A stretch of DNA of 10,375 nucleotides from Cylindrodendrum hubeiense. Taxonomy: Eukaryota; Ascomycota; Sordariomycetes; Hypocreales; Nectriaceae. Made by a program: the position numbers and the translations under genes. Location of the stretch: positions 1-10,375 of the forward strand of contig JAANBB010000789.1 of the NCBI GenBank assembly GCA_014621425.1, given 5' to 3'. Positions 8,992 through 10,375 of this stretch are shown piece by piece; position 1 is the first letter of the stretch, and every line of letters begins with the position of its first letter. The notes below the pieces were generated by a model. It worked only from the letters and a program-made list of their open reading frames with translations, searched no databases and was not told the DNA's origin.

Positions 8992-9173
8992 CCCATGCCC
9001 GTGGGGCCAGACGGGCAGAGGGTTCCCTAGATGCAGCATCCTCCGAGGATTCTTGAGATTGAACCCCCATCCCCATTTCCGTTTCTGTTTCCGCGAGGGG
9101 GGAAGCTGGCAACCTGTGCTGAGGCAAATTGTCTCCGACAACAACACAGCCTGATGGACGGCGAGGACCCGCG

Positions 9174-9227
9174 ATGCAGGAGGGCGGACCCCCACCGCCG
9201 GGCTACCCAACTTCGGAAGAGATGAAG
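9174..9227 (+). CDS. Candidate first exon of an unidentified gene
   Basis: The ATG at 9174 opens 18 codons (MQEGGPPPPGYPTSEEMK) whose acidic, Pro-rich sequence reads like a genuine protein N-terminus. They end precisely at GTGAGT (9228-9233), a consensus fungal donor, in phase 0. The preceding 100 bases include a pyrimidine-rich tract (CCCCCATCCCCATTTCC) like a fungal leader. Possible acceptors include ATAG ending at 9423, which follows TTGAC, and GTAG ending at 9524; I could not choose between them with confidence. If unspliced, the frame runs to TAG at 9426-9428, giving 84 residues with no motif. The rest of the gene would lie to the right, possibly outside the window. No family is recognised. 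Confidence 0.28.
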
Positions 9228-9428
9228 GTGAGTTGTGATCAATGGTTCACGGGAGCTTGGGGCATGTTGGGCGAGCCGTTCCCACGCGACAGCCCGAACG
9301 CGCGCTCGAGTAGGAGCGTTGGGGGTCCGAGACAGTGCTGGGTTCGGCGAGCGGGAGGGTATGAGTCAAGCCACTGGAGCCGAGAGGCGTCTGGTAGCTT
9401 GACGAGTCGACGACATATTATAGAGTAG

Positions 9429-10345
9429 TCGATGTGAATGAGCAAGCATCTGGTCCGGCCGAGACGGTCAACAAGTGGCGGGAGGTAGGGAGGCAAGGTA
9501 CTCCAGACCAAGGCAGCTCGGTAGGCAGGTTGCGGATGGTCGCATGGAGAGGAGGGTCGAGACGGGAATGGAGTGTTTAGGCCCACGACTCCACTGCCAC
9601 ACGGTCGATATCCACCTGCACAGCGTTGGCGCGCGCATCGTCACTTGGTCCGTGGCCGGAGTACCGTGGTCCGTGATCTACGGCCGCGGTCGCTCGTCGT
9701 CATACCTGGAGACGGGGCCGCCTGCGAGCATGGCTACAGGCTCCAGGCCACAGGCCTACCACCCTCGGCCCCTTGACCCATGGACTCGGAGACCAGGGCG
9801 TAGCGCCCCCCGACCGACGACGAACAGGCCAGACCCAGACCCGCGAGTCCTATGTCGCCGGCTGCGCTGCGGTGGGCGACGCCCTGAGTTCGACGCGTGG
9901 GTCCGGCGACGACGCTATCGTCGACGGTCTTTGCCCGAGGACCGAAGGGGAGAGGGCCACTCATGTCATTGGCGTTCGTCAGCCCATCGAGCGACTTTGT
10001 TGCAGCAGCAGGTGCGGATGGTCGGGGGCCCTGTTGCTTGTGTAACGGTCGCCCACTCGGTCTGCCTGCAATGTGATGTTGGGTGGATGGTGGACGCGGG
10101 ATGATGACGGCGATGCCCTGGGCCTGGGCCGTGTGTGTTCCGTGTGTGTTGCGCATGGGGGTTACCGCCGTAGGCGAGTCGGTAATTTTTGTCCCTTCTT
10201 TGGTCTGGGCTGGCGCTCGAGGGAATGCTGAGCGATGTCAAACCTGGAACCTTAGTGGGCAGCAACCGAGGCCGGCTAACAACTTGGTGTGCTCGGCAGC
10301 CGGCGGAGGGCGCTGGGTTGGGTGGGCTCCGGAGGGTGCCAGGGC
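9429..10345. other. GC-rich right end, no assigned gene
   Basis: Open frames overlap on both strands: plus 9475-10104 (opens at GTG), plus 9773-10045 and minus 10156-9734. None shows a domain. The stretch could include later exons of the gene proposed at 9174, or be intergenic. Nothing in it supports a firm choice. Confidence 0.35.
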
Positions 10346-10367
10346 GCTGGAAGGCTGGAAGGCTGGA
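10346..10367. repeat. Tandem repeat, GCTGGAAG x2.75
   Basis: Two complete eight-base units and a partial third, at the right edge of the window. Confidence 0.8.
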
Positions 10368-10375
10368 GGGCTTTG

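Larger units (their letters stand above)
4503..9173. other. Long GC-rich stretch with no supportable gene
   Basis: About 4.7 kb hold many open frames but none with a recognisable domain. Examples are plus 4493-5203 (opens at GTG, no early ATG), minus 5030-4473 across the same bases, plus 7383-8096 (237 codons, ATG) and minus 8920-8198 (240 codons, ATG). Their translations are rich in Arg, Ser, Pro and Gly with no consistent pattern, as expected when GC-rich non-coding DNA lacks AT-rich stop codons. I could not chain them into a multi-exon gene using good splice signals. Short repeats and hairpins in the stretch are listed separately. A fast-evolving or species-specific gene, or a long non-coding RNA, cannot be excluded. 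Confidence 0.45.

Noticed and set aside
9475..10104. Plus-strand 209-codon open frame
   Set aside because: It opens at GTG, lacks motifs, and is overlapped by a minus-strand frame at 10156-9734 and other plus frames.

Overview
The window looks like nuclear DNA of a filamentous ascomycete. Three things suggest this: a decayed cytochrome P450 of the fungal membrane-anchored type, a long intron-free gene for a single-pass membrane protein with a proline-rich tail, and a few short introns with fungal-style splice signals. The GC-rich right half would fit a high-GC Sordariomycete, but that placement is inference. Bacterial operon structure, rRNA, complete tRNAs, CRISPR arrays and recognisable transposase genes were not seen.

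Layout. Bases 13-699 (minus) hold the N-terminal third of a P450 broken by frame changes and stops; its haem-binding part would lie to the left of the window. Bases 700-2565 are AT-leaning and hold no gene I can name, apart from a weak two-exon mini-gene (1787-1951) with a good intron. Bases 2566-3642 (minus) are the one convincing intact gene: a 358-residue secretory-pathway protein with a short Thr-rich outer part, one transmembrane helix and a long cytoplasmic tail. From about 3650 to the right edge the DNA is GC-rich. It has long open frames on both strands that overlap one another, which is what GC-rich non-coding DNA gives by chance. In this half I can support only short tandem repeats, hairpins, a TATA-like site and a possible first exon at 9174-9227 ending in a consensus GTGAGT donor.

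The membrane-protein gene and the P450 remnant are on the same strand, but the sequence gives no evidence that they are functionally linked. A dead P450 beside a lineage-specific surface protein in a gene-poor stretch fits an accessory or subtelomere-like region. I found no clear new biological system. The items most worth a second look are the P450 ruin, the orphan membrane protein and the hairpin at 8959-8991.
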